Assembly (NCBI GenBank): GCA_023426125.1
Contig: JAFABI010000017.1
Coordinates: 310,001-374,000 of the forward strand
DNA length: 64,000 bases
Direction: 5' to 3'
Origin: Bacillota bacterium
Lineage (GTDB): Bacteria > Bacillota > Clostridia > Acetivibrionales > DTU013
In this document: piece by piece, positions 15,938 through 24,131 of the stretch
How the letters are laid out: the number at the start of each line of letters is the position of its first letter
How positions within the stretch are numbered: position 1 is the first letter of the stretch
Translations under genes and position numbers: made by a program
Notes under the pieces: model-generated
Told to the model about the DNA's origin: nothing
Database searches by the model: none
What the model saw: only the letters and a program-made list of their open reading frames with translations

Positions 15938-18323
15938 ATTTAATGGTTTCAGAAATCCCCTTAGCCTTTATTCCTCTAAGCGGACTTATGACTGAGAGCG
16001 CCGCCGTCAAAACACAAATTACAAATATCAATATTACCTGCCAGGCAGGGAACATCCAGTCAGTTGCAAGAATATCAAGTAGTTTCCTTTGAAGAAAAAT
16101 TCCAAGAATACACCCGGCTATGCAGCCTGTTACGCTATAGGTAATGGATTGAGCGAGAACCATTTTATTCAGCTGTTTACCCGACATACCGATAGCCCGC
16201 ATAGTCCCCAAATATTTCGTCTTGGATGCAACACTTGTGTTCATGGTATTTATTATATTCAACACACTTATGAGTACAATCACGCCTACAAAGCCATAAA
16301 TGAATATTGCTATAGTCATAAAGGCGTTGTCCGCTTCCGTATTGAGCTGCCTTTTGTCATGAAGAGTGACCGTTCCATCAATCATTTCTTTTACTTGGCT
16401 TACAGTTTGCTCCTGATCCTTATCATTAAGCTGGATATCAACTGTCTTATATAGGGTATCATTTGATACTTCCCTGAAGAGCTTTTCTGTAGTGATAAAT
16501 GTTGTCATCGTTAGCTTATCAGTAGAATACGGTGCTGAATCCATGATTCCCATAACCGTAAATTCTTCGGTTCCGGCATTGGTTCCAACATATACCTTAT
16601 CGCCAAGCTGAAAATCCGTAGTTTTTATTAACTCATTGTTTCTGTAAATCTTTCTGACCGCTATCATCCCATTCTGCTTATTGAGATTGTTGTCATCGCA
16701 GGTTCCTTCGGACAGGTAATCTTTTGCCCATTTTAACTGAGTTTCATTATAAGAAACGAGCCATGAATTTTCAGGAGCAACCAACAAATTGTTGGTTGCA
16801 GTTTTGATATCTCCGATGCTTTCCTTATACTTATCCGTAAGCCTTGAAGCGTTAAATGCGGCACTGACCAGGCTGCTCATTCTGCCGGACACATTTTCCG
16901 CTCCGTCCAAGCTGGATAGACTTTTAAACAGATTACTGCTTATTCCGGTATCAGATGAGAGTGAAATATCCGCTGTGTATGATTTTGTGGTGCTCATTCC
17001 CATAAAAGTCGGGTTGACAAGAACGCTGAATCCCAAAAACATAACGATACTGATCGCTATGGAACTTGACATCAATACCAGGGTTCGCTTTTTATTTACT
17101 GCATTGTTCATCCCAATTGCGGTTTCAACACGAAACAGCCTCGTGAGAGTACTCCGTTTCTTTCTTTTGGTAATTTTAATTTCACCGCTTCCGGTAACGG
17201 CATTTACAGGGGAAACCCTCGCGGCTTTTTTGGCAGGCAGCAGAGATGCCATAAAGACCGTAAGAAATCCGGTCAGCACTCCCGCTCCGATACCAATTGT
17301 GCTGACATTAAAAATGGTAATGTCTCCAAAGAAATTCTTGTTATAAAACTTTAATAAAGCAGAACACGCAAGGGTTATGAGGATGCCTGCAAGCACCCCA
17401 AAAGGGATCGCTTTGAGCGATATTAAAAGACTTTCTCTCCCGACAAGTCTTTTAATTTGTTTTTTTGAAGCTCCGATACATCGTAACAATCCAAATTGCC
17501 GTACTCTATCCATAACTGAAATGTTAAAGGTATTGTATATCATAACAACCGCAGTTATGAGCACAAGTGCGAACAACACCGCTCCTATGGCGTATAGTTT
17601 TATCACACGATTATTATTTGTTTGCAGCATGAGCGCTAATAACCCTTCATTGTAGCCAATCCTATCCTCGGGAATATTTAAATCCGATACGATTTCTTTC
17701 TTCGCATTCTGAATATTAACATCTTCTTTAAACAAGACAAAGTATTGACTGTTAACAGCGGACAGCCCTTCAGATGCTTCCCACGATAGAAAAACAAAGG
17801 GTATAGCCGCAGCCTTTGTCGCACCCCAGTCATTGATTATTCCGCTGATAATATACTTGCCGGTGGTTCCGTTCGACAAAAAAGTCGTTACAGTGTCGCC
17901 AATTTTCAAAGTGGCTTTATCCATATACCATTTTTCGAGCATAATCTCATTCTTCTTAATCGGCGCACTGCCTTCTGCAAGAACAATATTCAGGTTCCCG
18001 GCAAAATTTGCATCAATGCTTCCCAAAGCGCATTTCACATTATTTATTGTACCTTCGCCAAGGTCTTTAAGCATCCCGAAATTTTCAACGTCTATGCGGC
18101 TTCCGATAGAATTAATCTCATTCTGCGTTGGATTTCGAATCAAAATATGATAATTGCCTTCACGCTTTAATACCTGAACCTTTTCAAACTTTACCAGCGC
18201 ATCCAGCATGGAAAATATCCCAACAACAAGAGCCACAGCCATTACAACGCTTAATACAGTAAGCCTTGTTTTCTTTCTATGTTTGGACAGATATTTAGGT
18301 GCGAGAGCAAGATAGTTTTTCAT
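15930..18323 (-). CDS. Orphan FtsX/MacB-type ABC permease
   Basis: The product has 797 residues when started at MKNYLALAPKYLSKHRKK (18323), which has GGGGGTG ahead; the in-frame codons upstream lack a site. It has a duplicated FtsX layout: helix 1 at about 20-40, first core about 250-375 (MDRVRQFGLLRCIGASKKQI), a linker helix near 425, an outside domain, and a second core about 665-785 (TKYLGTMRAIGMSGKQLNKM). Such permeases need an ATPase and are often paired with a two-component system. Here only an ATPase fragment (14373) and a histidine-kinase stub (18462) remain nearby. It may be stranded, or use another ATPase. Its stop codon lies in repeat copy 2. Confidence 0.85.
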   Translation of the reverse strand: MKNYLALAPKYLSKHRKKTRLTVLSVVMAVALVVGIFSMLDALVKFEKVQVLKREGNYHILIRNPTQNEINSIGSRIDVENFGMLKDLGEGTINNVKCALGSIDANFAGNLNIVLAEGSAPIKKNEIMLEKWYMDKATLKIGDTVTTFLSNGTTGKYIISGIINDWGATKAAAIPFVFLSWEASEGLSAVNSQYFVLFKEDVNIQNAKKEIVSDLNIPEDRIGYNEGLLALMLQTNNNRVIKLYAIGAVLFALVLITAVVMIYNTFNISVMDRVRQFGLLRCIGASKKQIKRLVGRESLLISLKAIPFGVLAGILITLACSALLKFYNKNFFGDITIFNVSTIGIGAGVLTGFLTVFMASLLPAKKAARVSPVNAVTGSGEIKITKRKKRSTLTRLFRVETAIGMNNAVNKKRTLVLMSSSIAISIVMFLGFSVLVNPTFMGMSTTKSYTADISLSSDTGISSNLFKSLSSLDGAENVSGRMSSLVSAAFNASRLTDKYKESIGDIKTATNNLLVAPENSWLVSYNETQLKWAKDYLSEGTCDDNNLNKQNGMIAVRKIYRNNELIKTTDFQLGDKVYVGTNAGTEEFTVMGIMDSAPYSTDKLTMTTFITTEKLFREVSNDTLYKTVDIQLNDKDQEQTVSQVKEMIDGTVTLHDKRQLNTEADNAFMTIAIFIYGFVGVIVLISVLNIINTMNTSVASKTKYLGTMRAIGMSGKQLNKMVLAQSITYSVTGCIAGCILGIFLQRKLLDILATDWMFPAWQVILIFVICVLTAALSVISPLRGIKAKGISETIKSL

Positions 18324-18447
18324 CTTGCAGCACCCCCAAGCTCTATTAAAATATTCAATAGTCACACCTCACCTTTCTTTAACTGAGATGATAGCATTCT
18401 CCCCTTACTTTTAAGTGAATTTTTCCTTACAGATTTGAAAGCTTTGG

Positions 18448-18476
18448 AAATTTTCTTTGAATTAGGTCGTTATAAG
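18448..18476. repeat. Structured repeat, partial copy 3 (3' end only)
   Basis: AAATTTTCTTTGAATTAGG followed by TCGTTATAAG equals the last 29 bases of the repeat: the right hairpin arm and the right outer-stem strand. The left half is missing. It supplies the stop codon and last residues of the kinase stub on the minus strand. Confidence 0.85.
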
Positions 18477-18628
18477 ATGAAATTCGGCTCCCTGTCCCAA
18501 TTCACCCCGGATTGTGATTGTACCTCCATGTTTTTCCACGATAACCTTCGAGAGCGCAAGCCCGATACCAACACCCTGCCTGTTTTTTGAATAACGGCTT
18601 CAATAAAATCTTTTGGGTGTTATTTTAA
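18462..18628 (-). pseudogene. C-terminal stub of a sensor histidine kinase
   Basis: On the minus strand SRYSKNRQGVGIGLALSKVI then VEKHGGTITIRGELGQGAEF is the G2 box and end of a HATPase_c kinase domain. A TGA interrupts it just upstream (RFY-stop-SRYS, about 18600), and nothing of the sensor, HisKA or N box remains. The last codons (LITT-stop) come from repeat copy 3. It lies upstream of the orphan permease in the same orientation, the order seen in bacitracin-type sensor/exporter loci. Confidence 0.85.
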
Positions 18629-18640
18629 TTTTGTATAAAA

Positions 18641-18655
18641 ACTGGTCATACCAGT
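18641..18655. promoter_or_regulatory. FadR-type operator upstream of the GntR gene
   Basis: ACTGGT-CAT-ACCAGT is a perfect palindrome. TGGTCATACCA fits the T-GT-nnn-AC-A pattern of FadR-subfamily GntR regulators. The same core recurs in reverse orientation at 19444. Confidence 0.8.
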
Positions 18656-18713
18656 AGACATGAAACAGGATTTATAGTATTATTTTATTATCCTATTGCA
18701 TCGGGTGAATCAA

Positions 18714-19400
18714 ATGCTGGAACCTTTAAACAAGACACGGCTGTATGAAGATATCGTAAAACAGATTATTGATAGCATAAAAAGCGGCGAATTGAAGCCC
18801 GGAGACAAGCTCCCGACGGAAAGGGAGCTTGCGCTTCAGCTTAACGTCAGCAGGACAGCTATCCGCGAGGCATTGCGTTCGCTTGAGATCATGGGAGTGA
18901 TTTATTCAAAGGTAGGAAGCGGCACTTTTATAAAAGAGATGTCACTGGACATCTTAATGGATTCCTTTGCAGGCATACTGAAAAAAAATGAACGTCTCAT
19001 CATTGAACTGATTGAAGTAAGGATGCTGCTGGAAGTAGAGATTGCCAAACTGGCGGCGCGAAAGATCAATGATAACAAGATACAGGCAATGGAAAAAGCT
19101 CTTAAGTTAATGGCGGATGAGATAAAAGAGGGTGGACTGGGTGTGAAAGGGGATAATGCATTCCATATTGAATTGGCCAATGCGGCAGATAACCTAGCAA
19201 TGACCAGTATACTCAACCTTTGCGGTGAACTTCTCAGCTCCACAAGAAAAGCGGCGCTGAAAGCACTGGGTGATCCTAAGATTGGCCTTGAGCATCATCG
19301 GATTATTCTGGCTGCCGTCAAATCCGGAAACGAGGAAGAGGCCGGGAGGCTGATGAAGGAACATCTGGAAATTGCATTTAATAATCTGAAGGGCGAATAG
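18714..19400 (+). CDS. FadR-subfamily GntR transcriptional regulator
   Basis: The product has 228 residues. Residues 5-70 are the GntR winged helix (LYEDIVKQIIDSIKSGELKP, TERELALQLNVSRTAIREAL, GVIYSKVGSGTFI). The rest is the all-helical FCD domain, with the metal-binding His residues in the FHIELANAADN and LEHHRIILAAV segments, which bind a carboxylate or sugar-acid effector. The ATG at 18714 is preferred, with GGGTG six bases ahead; TTG and GTG starts up to six codons earlier are possible. Matching operators lie before (18641) and after (19444) the gene, so it likely represses itself and the sugar genes that follow. Confidence 0.9.
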   Translation: MLEPLNKTRLYEDIVKQIIDSIKSGELKPGDKLPTERELALQLNVSRTAIREALRSLEIMGVIYSKVGSGTFIKEMSLDILMDSFAGILKKNERLIIELIEVRMLLEVEIAKLAARKINDNKIQAMEKALKLMADEIKEGGLGVKGDNAFHIELANAADNLAMTSILNLCGELLSSTRKAALKALGDPKIGLEHHRIILAAVKSGNEEEAGRLMKEHLEIAFNNLKGE

Positions 19401-19443
19401 ACTAAGACAAAATGATCGGAGACATGTTATTTTGTAATCTATT

Positions 19444-19454
19444 TGGTATGACCA
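19444..19454. promoter_or_regulatory. Second FadR-type operator, before the epimerase/GH39 operon
   Basis: TGGTATGACCA is the exact reverse complement of the core of the operator at 18641. A half-site (TGATACCAGA) follows 9 bases later. It lies between the regulator and the next genes, so one regulator probably controls both transcription units. Confidence 0.8.
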
Positions 19455-19511
19455 GAATACAATGATACCAGAATTAGTATAGATAAAATTATTATGAAGA
19501 AAGAGATTAAA

Positions 19512-19826
19512 ATGGATAGTAAAGAGTGTTTAGCAGAAATAATTGAAAAGTCCAGGGCTGCGCAAAAAAATTTTGAAGGATTCAATCAGCAGCAAGTGGA
19601 TTTTTATAAGTATTCGGGTAACACAAGCACCTATTATGACCTCTGGCTCAACGATACCCATTTCATTTTCCTTGCCGGCAAGGAAGCGGGGCTTACGGCA
19701 AAGATATCCGATGAGCAGTTCGCATGGCTGAGAGAGAAGCTGGCTGAGAATTATGCTGCCGGACGTCCGATTAAAAAGCAGATCCGGGAAATAAATAAGA
19801 AACAGAGGAAGTCAGCAGATGGTTAA
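19512..19826 (+). CDS. Small protein of unknown function, possibly a chimera
   Basis: About 104 residues from the ATG at 19512, which has GAAAGAG ahead (another ATG at 19494 has none). The first 30 residues (CLAEIIEKSRAAQKNFEGFN then QQQVD) look like the N-terminus of a CoA-acylating aldehyde dehydrogenase. The rest (YYDLWLNDTHFIFLAGKEAG, EQFAWLREKLAENYAAGRP) does not, and is not recognised. The frame overlaps the next gene by eight bases, which suggests translational coupling and thus a gene in use. It could be a fusion left by a deletion or a genuine small partner of the epimerase-like protein. Confidence 0.5.
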   Translation: MDSKECLAEIIEKSRAAQKNFEGFNQQQVDFYKYSGNTSTYYDLWLNDTHFIFLAGKEAGLTAKISDEQFAWLREKLAENYAAGRPIKKQIREINKKQRKSADG

Positions 19827-20778
19827 GATTTACAGGGCGGCATATAAGGATGTATCCGCTGTGAATATGGAGAGCGACGCATTGCTTGTGCAGTTTTTGC
19901 CTGAGCTGGGTGGTAAAATGGCGTCATTGGTTCATAAGAAGACATCAAGGGAATTCCTTGTTCAGAGCGGCGGTGAAAGCTATAAAGCTCTTGAATATGA
20001 CAAAAGCTATATTGATTCTGAGTGCAGCGGCTTTGACGACATGTTTCCCACCATTGACGAATGTTATTATGAGAGGTTCCCATGGCAGGGCACAAGGCTC
20101 CCCGACCATGGGGAAGTATGCAGCTTATGCTGGGATTGCCGGATAGAGGGCGATATACTGTATATGAAGACGTATGGTGTCAGATTGCCGTATATGCTGG
20201 AAAAAAGGGTATTCTTCGAGGACAGTGAAACTCTTCGGATAGACTACAGGGCTGCCAATCTTTCTGAATTTGATATGGATTTCATATGGGCAGCCCATGT
20301 GATGCTGAATGCCGAGGAAGGAATGAAGCTGCTGCTACCGTTTAAGGAAGGGGTTAAGGCTTTCTGTGTATTCTCTTACGACCCCGGCTTGGGGAAGCAC
20401 GGCGATTTGCTGACATGGCCCGCCACAAAAGGGGCGGACGGCGGAGTAAGGGTGCTTGATGAGCCAGGGCCTATGAAGCCTGATGGGAATAGCTATAAAT
20501 TCTATTTCGACGAGAAGATACCGGAAGGATGGCTTGCCTGCAAATACCCGGATGACGGTATGTCTTTGACTTTACAGTATCCGGAGGAAAAGGTCCCTTA
20601 TATGGGTATCTGGGTCAATGAAGGCTCCTTCAAGGGCTTGTACAACATCGCCCCTGAGCCTTGCACCGGGGCGTTTGACAGGCTTGACGCTGCCCGTCTG
20701 CACAATAAAAACAGCATACTCAAGGCGAAAGAACAATTCAGCTGGTTTTTGAAATTTAAGGCGGCAGCTGGGGAGTAA
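19819..20778 (+). CDS. Aldose-1-epimerase-like sugar-binding protein (DUF4432/DUF5107-type)
   Basis: A 319-residue cytoplasmic protein with the galactose-mutarotase-like beta-sandwich pattern: VQFLPELGGKMASLVHKKTS near the start, GFDDMFPTIDECYYERFPWQ, PDHGEV with the His-Gly pair, and FIWAAHVMLNAEEG in the second half. These proteins interconvert sugar anomers or bind sugars; the precise substrate is unknown. The start lies inside the end of the previous gene, with GAGGAAG ahead. It is followed by a GH39-like enzyme, so it probably handles the released sugar. It is distantly related to the broken gene at 4504. Confidence 0.75.
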   Translation: MVKIYRAAYKDVSAVNMESDALLVQFLPELGGKMASLVHKKTSREFLVQSGGESYKALEYDKSYIDSECSGFDDMFPTIDECYYERFPWQGTRLPDHGEVCSLCWDCRIEGDILYMKTYGVRLPYMLEKRVFFEDSETLRIDYRAANLSEFDMDFIWAAHVMLNAEEGMKLLLPFKEGVKAFCVFSYDPGLGKHGDLLTWPATKGADGGVRVLDEPGPMKPDGNSYKFYFDEKIPEGWLACKYPDDGMSLTLQYPEEKVPYMGIWVNEGSFKGLYNIAPEPCTGAFDRLDAARLHNKNSILKAKEQFSWFLKFKAAAGE

Positions 20779-20852
20779 GCAGCGATTCAGAGCATCCGCG
20801 CCGTTTATTATTACAGTTATGTTTTCCAATAACCAAAGAGAGGTGTTGCAGG

Positions 20853-22622
20853 GTGAGAAATAAGTGGATATGGACAGGGATTGGAGCAGCTGTTCTGGTC
20901 ATTGCAGCAGTTGTGGCAATGATACTTCACAGCGAAGCAGGCAAGGGAGAAATGAGAATGTCGGACAAAGGAAATACGGAAGCTATTAGTACGGCTGGTC
21001 AGTCTATAAATACAGAGCCGAAAAACACGGTTTCCATAAATGTGAAGCTGTCCGAATTGGGACAGACAATGGAAAACAAATTTTCAGATATTAACCAGTG
21101 GGACATGGCAATGGACTGGACAACAGAAAAAGCTTCCGGACAGCCGGAAAATTACATGAGGGAAAAATATCCTTTTGTCAAACGAGTGCAGCTTATGACT
21201 GCGACCGGAGGCCACCAAACCCGGGATCTTTTACTGGATCCTTCAGACCGCAAAAAAATGGACGATTACAGCTTTACGCGTCTGGGTACGGCTATAGATA
21301 ATATTATACGGCAGGGGCTGACCCCTTATATTGTTATAGGCAATGTGCCGCTGAAGTACAGCACGGAGCCGTATATAGGAGGGTTCGGCGTCAATGTGCG
21401 CCCCCCTGACGACTATAAGGTATACTTTAAATATGTCAAAGCTCTTGGGGAATATTTGGTGGATCGTTTTGGCCTTGAGGAAGTCCGGAACTGGACATGG
21501 AGGGCACTGGTTGAATATGAGAACGTGGATTGGTTCAACGCGGGAGATCCTGTGACGACGAAGGAAGCCTACTTTAAATTGTATGACTATACGGTAGCTG
21601 CTCTGGAGGAAGTCGTCGGAGCGGAGCATCTCTACATCGGAGCCCATAGCATGTCCAATGCGGAGGGGTTCTGGGATGAGAGGGAATTTATAGACCATGT
21701 GGCCTCCGGAACAAATTATTATACAGGTAAAAAAGGTACGCAGCTCGATTTCCTGACATTTTCCTATTACGATACGAAACCGGGTGTCCGCGCGCCGGCG
21801 CCTTACACAGTGGCGTCGGATCTGAGCCTGCTGCGTGACCGGGCGGTGAAGAACGGGCTGACAGATCTGAAATACGGTGTCGACGAAGGCCGTATTGCAT
21901 GCGGACAGGATGACAAAGAGCTATATCCGCGTACCGTTGCTTCAAGCTATCAGTCTGCATACGATGCAAAGCTGTATAAGGAAATGCATGATATCAACCT
22001 TGATTATTTTTCCACATGGTATCTGAATACCGAGTGCATATGGGGAGAAGCCATTGGAATTGATCCGGTCGGCACCCATCTTGCCAACCTGTCATACCGT
22101 ATGGAAGGGGGAGCCAGAGCCTCCGTCCAGGCTTCAAAACCCGTGTCCGCGGACTCTGATGAGGTTGACGGCATTGCCGCCTATCATCAGGATTCTCAAA
22201 AGGCTCAGCTTCTATTATACAACTTTAATGAAGACCCGGCTTTAGCGTCCGGCGAGGCTGTTGCTGTCACCTTTGACAAGGTGGAAGCGCTGCGGGACGG
22301 AAGTGTAAAGGTTAAGAAATGGATTATTGACGACGACCATGCCAATTATTGGCCTAAGTGGGAAGAAGATATGAAAAAGCGCGGGATCTCAGCGGATGAT
22401 TTTGGCAAGTGGTCCGCGGATTCATGGACAATATCCGGCGTTGCCCGTCAGAAGGTTCAGGATTATTGGTACGCCAATATTATGAAGTATCGCGATCTGT
22501 CCATGCTGAAGATGGAGGAAGTCACCGTTGAAATCAAGGATGGCAAACTGGTCTTAACGGAAGAGCTGGCTCCACAGGGAGTCGTATTTTACGAGATTAC
22601 GGGGCTCAAGCCGTCTCTGTAA
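20853..22622 (+). CDS. Membrane-anchored GH39-like glycoside hydrolase
   Basis: The product has 589 residues, starting with GTG after GAGAGG. Residues 5-25 (IWTGIGAAVLVIAAVVAMIL) form an uncleaved anchor or signal peptide, followed by a polar linker. From about residue 65 a (beta/alpha)8 barrel like that of GH39 xylosidases is seen: LGTAIDNIIRQGLTPYIVIG, VRNWTWRALVEYENVDWF with a likely acid/base Glu, YIGAHS, FLTFSYYD, and YGVDEGRIACG with a likely nucleophile Glu. A C-terminal beta domain begins at about 415. It acts outside the membrane. The family call is by fold pattern and catalytic spacing, and the substrate is unknown. Confidence 0.65.
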   Translation: MRNKWIWTGIGAAVLVIAAVVAMILHSEAGKGEMRMSDKGNTEAISTAGQSINTEPKNTVSINVKLSELGQTMENKFSDINQWDMAMDWTTEKASGQPENYMREKYPFVKRVQLMTATGGHQTRDLLLDPSDRKKMDDYSFTRLGTAIDNIIRQGLTPYIVIGNVPLKYSTEPYIGGFGVNVRPPDDYKVYFKYVKALGEYLVDRFGLEEVRNWTWRALVEYENVDWFNAGDPVTTKEAYFKLYDYTVAALEEVVGAEHLYIGAHSMSNAEGFWDEREFIDHVASGTNYYTGKKGTQLDFLTFSYYDTKPGVRAPAPYTVASDLSLLRDRAVKNGLTDLKYGVDEGRIACGQDDKELYPRTVASSYQSAYDAKLYKEMHDINLDYFSTWYLNTECIWGEAIGIDPVGTHLANLSYRMEGGARASVQASKPVSADSDEVDGIAAYHQDSQKAQLLLYNFNEDPALASGEAVAVTFDKVEALRDGSVKVKKWIIDDDHANYWPKWEEDMKKRGISADDFGKWSADSWTISGVARQKVQDYWYANIMKYRDLSMLKMEEVTVEIKDGKLVLTEELAPQGVVFYEITGLKPSL

Positions 22623-22670
22623 GGATGGCATCGTGTTAACTATTCAGGGTTAATAAGGAAGAGAAGCATT

Positions 22671-22715
22671 ATGAAAAACGATGACATCAGAGGGAAGGGA
22701 TCGGTGTATGAATAA
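22671..22715 (+). CDS. Possible 14-residue leader peptide before the SGNH lipoprotein
   Basis: AAGGAAGAG precedes ATG at 22671; the product reads MKNDDIRGKGSVYE. Its stop codon overlaps the start of the lipoprotein gene (TATGAATAA, eight shared bases). A strong ribosome site on so short a frame may serve translational coupling. It may equally be chance, and there is no conservation evidence. Confidence 0.3.
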   Translation: MKNDDIRGKGSVYE

Positions 22716-23997
22716 GAAGCAACGGAAAACAGGGGGCATTTTGATTTCGCTGGTACTGGGGGTGTCCATGACGGGCTGCGGCGGCGGGCTGGCAGAACCG
22801 TCTGACGGAAGCGTTTCCGCCTCATCGTCCGCATCATTATCCTCCTCTGAGACACCGGCTGCCATCCAGACGGAGTTGGATGGCAGCTTTGAAAGCTTTG
22901 ACATGGAGCGGTTTACGCGGAAGCTCTGGGAGGGGAAAACGGTCTATTTCGAGACCCTCTGCTTTATGGAACGAGAGGACGGGTCTATAGCCTCCGGGTC
23001 CTTGCTGTATACCCCGGACAAAATTTTATCCGTGCGTTCCTATAATCTACGAACCGTTTATGAGGAGGGCAGGGACTATGCGGTCAGTGGCAGCCGCCTG
23101 ATTCGGACAGATGACTCACGTATCCCCGCTTTCCCCCTGAGTGAGTACCGTGAGCCCACCAACAACGTCAACGCCTGGCTGAAAATCACGGGAACCGACC
23201 AGTCGCTGCGGATCAATGCGGCTGGCCGGCTGGTCTACCAGGTGGCCGTCTGCTATACCCATTCGGACGGTTGGCAGGGATTGGAGCCGGAATCACAGAT
23301 GGAATTTCTGCCCAAAACAGCTGCCAGGCTGGCGGGCAAGGAAAAGCTTAAGCTGGTGTTCTACGGCGACAGCATCACAGCTGGCTGGGATGCCTCCGGG
23401 CAAAATGAGGCCACCCTGGATCCCGACACCTTCAAAGAGGTGAAGATGGTGAGCGGACGCCCCCCCTATACCCCGGCGTGGGCGGAAATCGTAACGAAGA
23501 AGCTCCAGAGTGTGTACGGGTATACCAATATCACACGGGCTAACCGGGCGGTGAGCGGCACCACCAGCACCTGGGGCAAGCAGAAGGTCAGCGCCCTCGT
23601 CAATCCCGAGAAGCCCGATCTGGCGGTAATCGCCTTTGGCATGAACGAGGCCACCGCGCCCGGGGATGGCTTTCGGGCAAACATAGAGGAGATCATGGAT
23701 ACCATCCATGCCCAAAATCCGGATACCGAGTTCCTGCTGGTGTCCTGCATGATTCCCAATTGCGATGCGGAGACGTTCGCTCAGAACCGGCTCGAGGAGC
23801 AGGAGGAGGCCCTTTACGCCATTCAAAGCGAGCGTACCGATCTGGCCGTGGGCGTTGTGCCGGTACACAGCATGTTCCTGTCCATGCAGGAATTGGGTAA
23901 GCTGCATACCGATTATTCAGGAAACAACGTCAACCATCCAAACGATTTCGCCGTATGCGTTTACGCTCAGATGATTCTGAACGCTCTGGGCTGCTGA
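22708..23997 (+). CDS. SGNH/GDSL-family hydrolase lipoprotein
   Basis: The product has 429 residues. The signal peptide ends in the lipobox SMTGC at Cys25, followed by a Ser-rich linker, so it is a surface lipoprotein. A beta domain (about 60-215) precedes the SGNH domain: FYGDSITAG with Ser222, AVSGTTS (Gly block), GMNEAT (Asn block) and NVNHPND with His410. The usual Asp three residues before the His is Asn, as in some relatives that work with a Ser-His pair. Likely substrates are acetyl or acyl groups on cell-surface or dietary glycans. The start at 22708 has AGGGAAGG ahead. It follows the GH39-like gene in the same operon. Confidence 0.85.
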   Translation: MNKKQRKTGGILISLVLGVSMTGCGGGLAEPSDGSVSASSSASLSSSETPAAIQTELDGSFESFDMERFTRKLWEGKTVYFETLCFMEREDGSIASGSLLYTPDKILSVRSYNLRTVYEEGRDYAVSGSRLIRTDDSRIPAFPLSEYREPTNNVNAWLKITGTDQSLRINAAGRLVYQVAVCYTHSDGWQGLEPESQMEFLPKTAARLAGKEKLKLVFYGDSITAGWDASGQNEATLDPDTFKEVKMVSGRPPYTPAWAEIVTKKLQSVYGYTNITRANRAVSGTTSTWGKQKVSALVNPEKPDLAVIAFGMNEATAPGDGFRANIEEIMDTIHAQNPDTEFLLVSCMIPNCDAETFAQNRLEEQEEALYAIQSERTDLAVGVVPVHSMFLSMQELGKLHTDYSGNNVNHPNDFAVCVYAQMILNALGC

Positions 23998-24131
23998 CCG
24001 TTGTCTTAGAGCAGTGAAAAAATATTGATGGGCAAATCGTGTACAATAGGAAGATGAACTGGTATTCGCGGGTATTAAGTATGTAATAAAGCAGATATAC
24101 GCATTTATTGAAAGGATGTAGGAAGTAGGAT

